Assembly: GCF_000472905.1 (NCBI RefSeq)
Contig: NZ_AXAR01000006.1
Coordinates: 124,001 to 188,000 of the forward strand
DNA length: 64,000 nucleotides
Direction of reading: 5' to 3'
Origin: Alicyclobacillus pomorum DSM 14955
GTDB lineage: Bacteria; Bacillota; Bacilli; Alicyclobacillales; Alicyclobacillaceae
The notes under the pieces were generated by a model. It worked only from the letters and a program-made list of their open reading frames with translations, was not told the origin of the DNA and did no database searches. The position numbers and the translations under genes were made by a program. This document shows, piece after piece, positions 62,808 to 64,000 of the stretch (position 1 is the stretch's first letter; each line of letters starts with the position of its first letter).

Positions 62808-63830
62808 TTGAAACTGCTTGTAACGGGTGGAGCCGGTTTCATTGGAAGTAACTTTATCCGCCACATCCTACAAACATATCCGGATTACGTCGTTGTGAAT
62901 TTAGATAAGCCGACATACGCCGGAAATTTAGAGTCCCTATCGGATGTGGAAAACCACCCCAACTATCGTGTGATTTTTGGTGATATTACCAATCCAGCGG
63001 ATGTCGAAACAGCCTTTCAAAGCCGCGTTGACGTGGTCGTTCATTTTGCTGCCGAGTCCCACGTAGATAAGAGTATCCTAAATCCCGGTGTGTTTGTCCA
63101 CACCAACGTTGTGGGGACACAATGCCTTCTCGAATATGCCAGAAGGTATGGGGTTCAGAAATTTGTACAAATTTCGACCGACGAAGTATATGGGACCCTC
63201 GGACAAACTGGGAATTTTACGGAGGATACGCCACTACAACCGAATAGTCCCTACTCAGCGAGTAAAGCGAGTGCGGATCTGTTGGTCCGTGCTTATCATG
63301 AGACGTTTGGGCTACCAGTAAACATCACGCGGTGCTCCAATAACTACGGACCGTATCAATTTCCGGAAAAGCTCATTCCATTAACCATTATCCGGGCGAT
63401 GAACGGCCAGTCCATCCCCGTGTACGGAGATGGGCTACAGATTCGTGACTGGTTACATGTGGACGATCACTGCCGCGCCATCGACCTGGTCATCCATCAT
63501 GGAGTTGCCGGTGAAATATATAACATTGGTTGCAATAATGAATGGACAAATATAGATGTCGTCAAGCAAATCCTACACGAGCTCAACCAACCAGATGATT
63601 TAATCCATTTTGTGAAGGATCGACCAGGGCACGATCGGCGCTACGCGATGGATGCTAGTAAACTCAAGCGTGACCTCGGTTGGACTCCGTCCATTGGTTT
63701 TGAGAAAGGGTTAGCCGACACGGTTCAGTGGTACCTGCATCACGATGCCTGGTGGAAACGAGTTCTCACTGGTGAGTATCGATCATATCTGGCCGTTCAA
63801 TATGGTGAGAGATTGGATGGTCAGCTATGA
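62808..63830 (+). CDS. rmlB: dTDP-glucose 4,6-dehydratase
   Basis: It turns dTDP-glucose into the 4-keto-6-deoxy form. The 340-residue protein has [29 protein letters not shown], the [10 protein letters not shown] active strand, [16 protein letters not shown] (YxxxK) and [21 protein letters not shown] 62808 fits CGGAGGGAGTGTCGTCA; GTG 62799 is too near the site. Its stop overlaps the start of the next gene (ATGA). Confidence 0.95.
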   Translation: MKLLVTGGAGFIGSNFIRHILQTYPDYVVVNLDKPTYAGNLESLSDVENHPNYRVIFGDITNPADVETAFQSRVDVVVHFAAESHVDKSILNPGVFVHTNVVGTQCLLEYARRYGVQKFVQISTDEVYGTLGQTGNFTEDTPLQPNSPYSASKASADLLVRAYHETFGLPVNITRCSNNYGPYQFPEKLIPLTIIRAMNGQSIPVYGDGLQIRDWLHVDDHCRAIDLVIHHGVAGEIYNIGCNNEWTNIDVVKQILHELNQPDDLIHFVKDRPGHDRRYAMDASKLKRDLGWTPSIGFEKGLADTVQWYLHHDAWWKRVLTGEYRSYLAVQYGERLDGQL

Positions 63831-64000
63831 AGCTACTATTAACTGGAGCTGGAGGACAGCTTGGAAAGGAAATGATCCATATCTGTGCGGGACAGAGTGA
63901 CGTTGCACTATGTCCGCTGTCTCGCCATGAACTTGATATTTCGAACCGAGATCACGTCATTCGCACAGTTGCAGACATAAAACCCGATGTCATCCTCAAT
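63827..64000 (+). CDS. rmlD: dTDP-4-dehydrorhamnose reductase, 5' part only
   Basis: The frame [16 protein letters not shown], then [14 protein letters not shown] and DIKPDVILN, is the standard RmlD beginning with its NADP motif. It starts inside the rmlB stop codon, and the window ends after 58 codons. rmlC was not met before this point and may follow. Confidence 0.85.
   Translation, partial: MKLLLTGAGGQLGKEMIHICAGQSDVALCPLSRHELDISNRDHVIRTVADIKPDVILN

Overview
The window reads as chromosome of an aerobic, spore-forming Firmicute, most like Alicyclobacillaceae or a related bacillus. Pointers are the strong AGGAGG-type ribosome binding sites, frequent GTG/TTG starts, YheC/D-type ATP-grasp proteins, CsxC-type exosporium proteins, a YneR-type HesB protein and a YrhD/YrhE-type formate dehydrogenase. 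The genus is an inference from gene content. No rRNA, tRNA or CRISPR array was seen.

Region 1 (0-10.6 kb) holds housekeeping and accessory metabolism: an SPW-repeat membrane protein, MsrA, an ADP-ribosylglycohydrolase, a DUF6438 protein, an overlapping pair of a SAM-decarboxylase-like protein and a SET-domain protein, an epsilonproteobacterial-type succinate dehydrogenase/fumarate reductase (C-A-B), a zinc-ribbon peptide, and an amidase followed by a nitrile hydratase beta gene broken by two frameshifts. Region 2 (11-14.6 kb) is an MFS transporter / extended SDR / DapA-like aldolase operon. Region 3 (14.7-20 kb) is focA-fdhF-DUF1641-fdhD: formate uptake and NAD-type formate oxidation with its sulfurtransferase.

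Region 4 (20-33.5 kb) is a mosaic. It contains a gene built on a 9-bp minisatellite, a serine hydrolase, a truncated ABC ATPase next to a frameshifted MBL-fold hydrolase, and an unusual operon joining a NAMPT-like phosphoribosyltransferase, an OMP-decarboxylase-like protein and a divergent HisI. Then come a DNA alkyltransferase, a copper oxidase lipoprotein, a nitrilase, a degenerate IS256 transposase and an orphan YezG-type immunity remnant. Region 5 (33.5-41.3 kb) has a HesB-like gene, a compact and visibly GC-richer gamma-glutamyl-amine (puu-like) cluster with a 46-residue membrane peptide missed by length cut-offs, and a ROK kinase.

Region 6 (41.4-64 kb) looks like a spore-surface locus. 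A minus-strand operon (ATP-grasp, YheC/D ATP-grasp, vanadium-haloperoxidase/PAP2-type protein, MurF-like ligase) diverges from two near-identical CsxC-type exosporium proteins, a diverged third relative, and a run of glycosyltransferases (GT2, GT4 with duplicated N-terminal modules, a DUF4214-GT2-GT4 giant). Nucleotide-sugar genes follow: manC, a GDP-mannose dehydratase/reductase and an FkbM methyltransferase on the minus strand, and rmlA, rmlB and the start of rmlD on the plus strand. Together they could make the coat proteins, the activated deoxyhexoses (GDP-6-deoxymannose type, dTDP-rhamnose) and the transferases of one glycosylated spore surface layer. The best candidates for undescribed biology are the phosphoribosyltransferase/OMPDC/HisI operon, the SAM-decarboxylase/SET pair, the minisatellite gene, and the ATP-grasp/Mur-ligase/haloperoxidase operon beside the CsxC genes.
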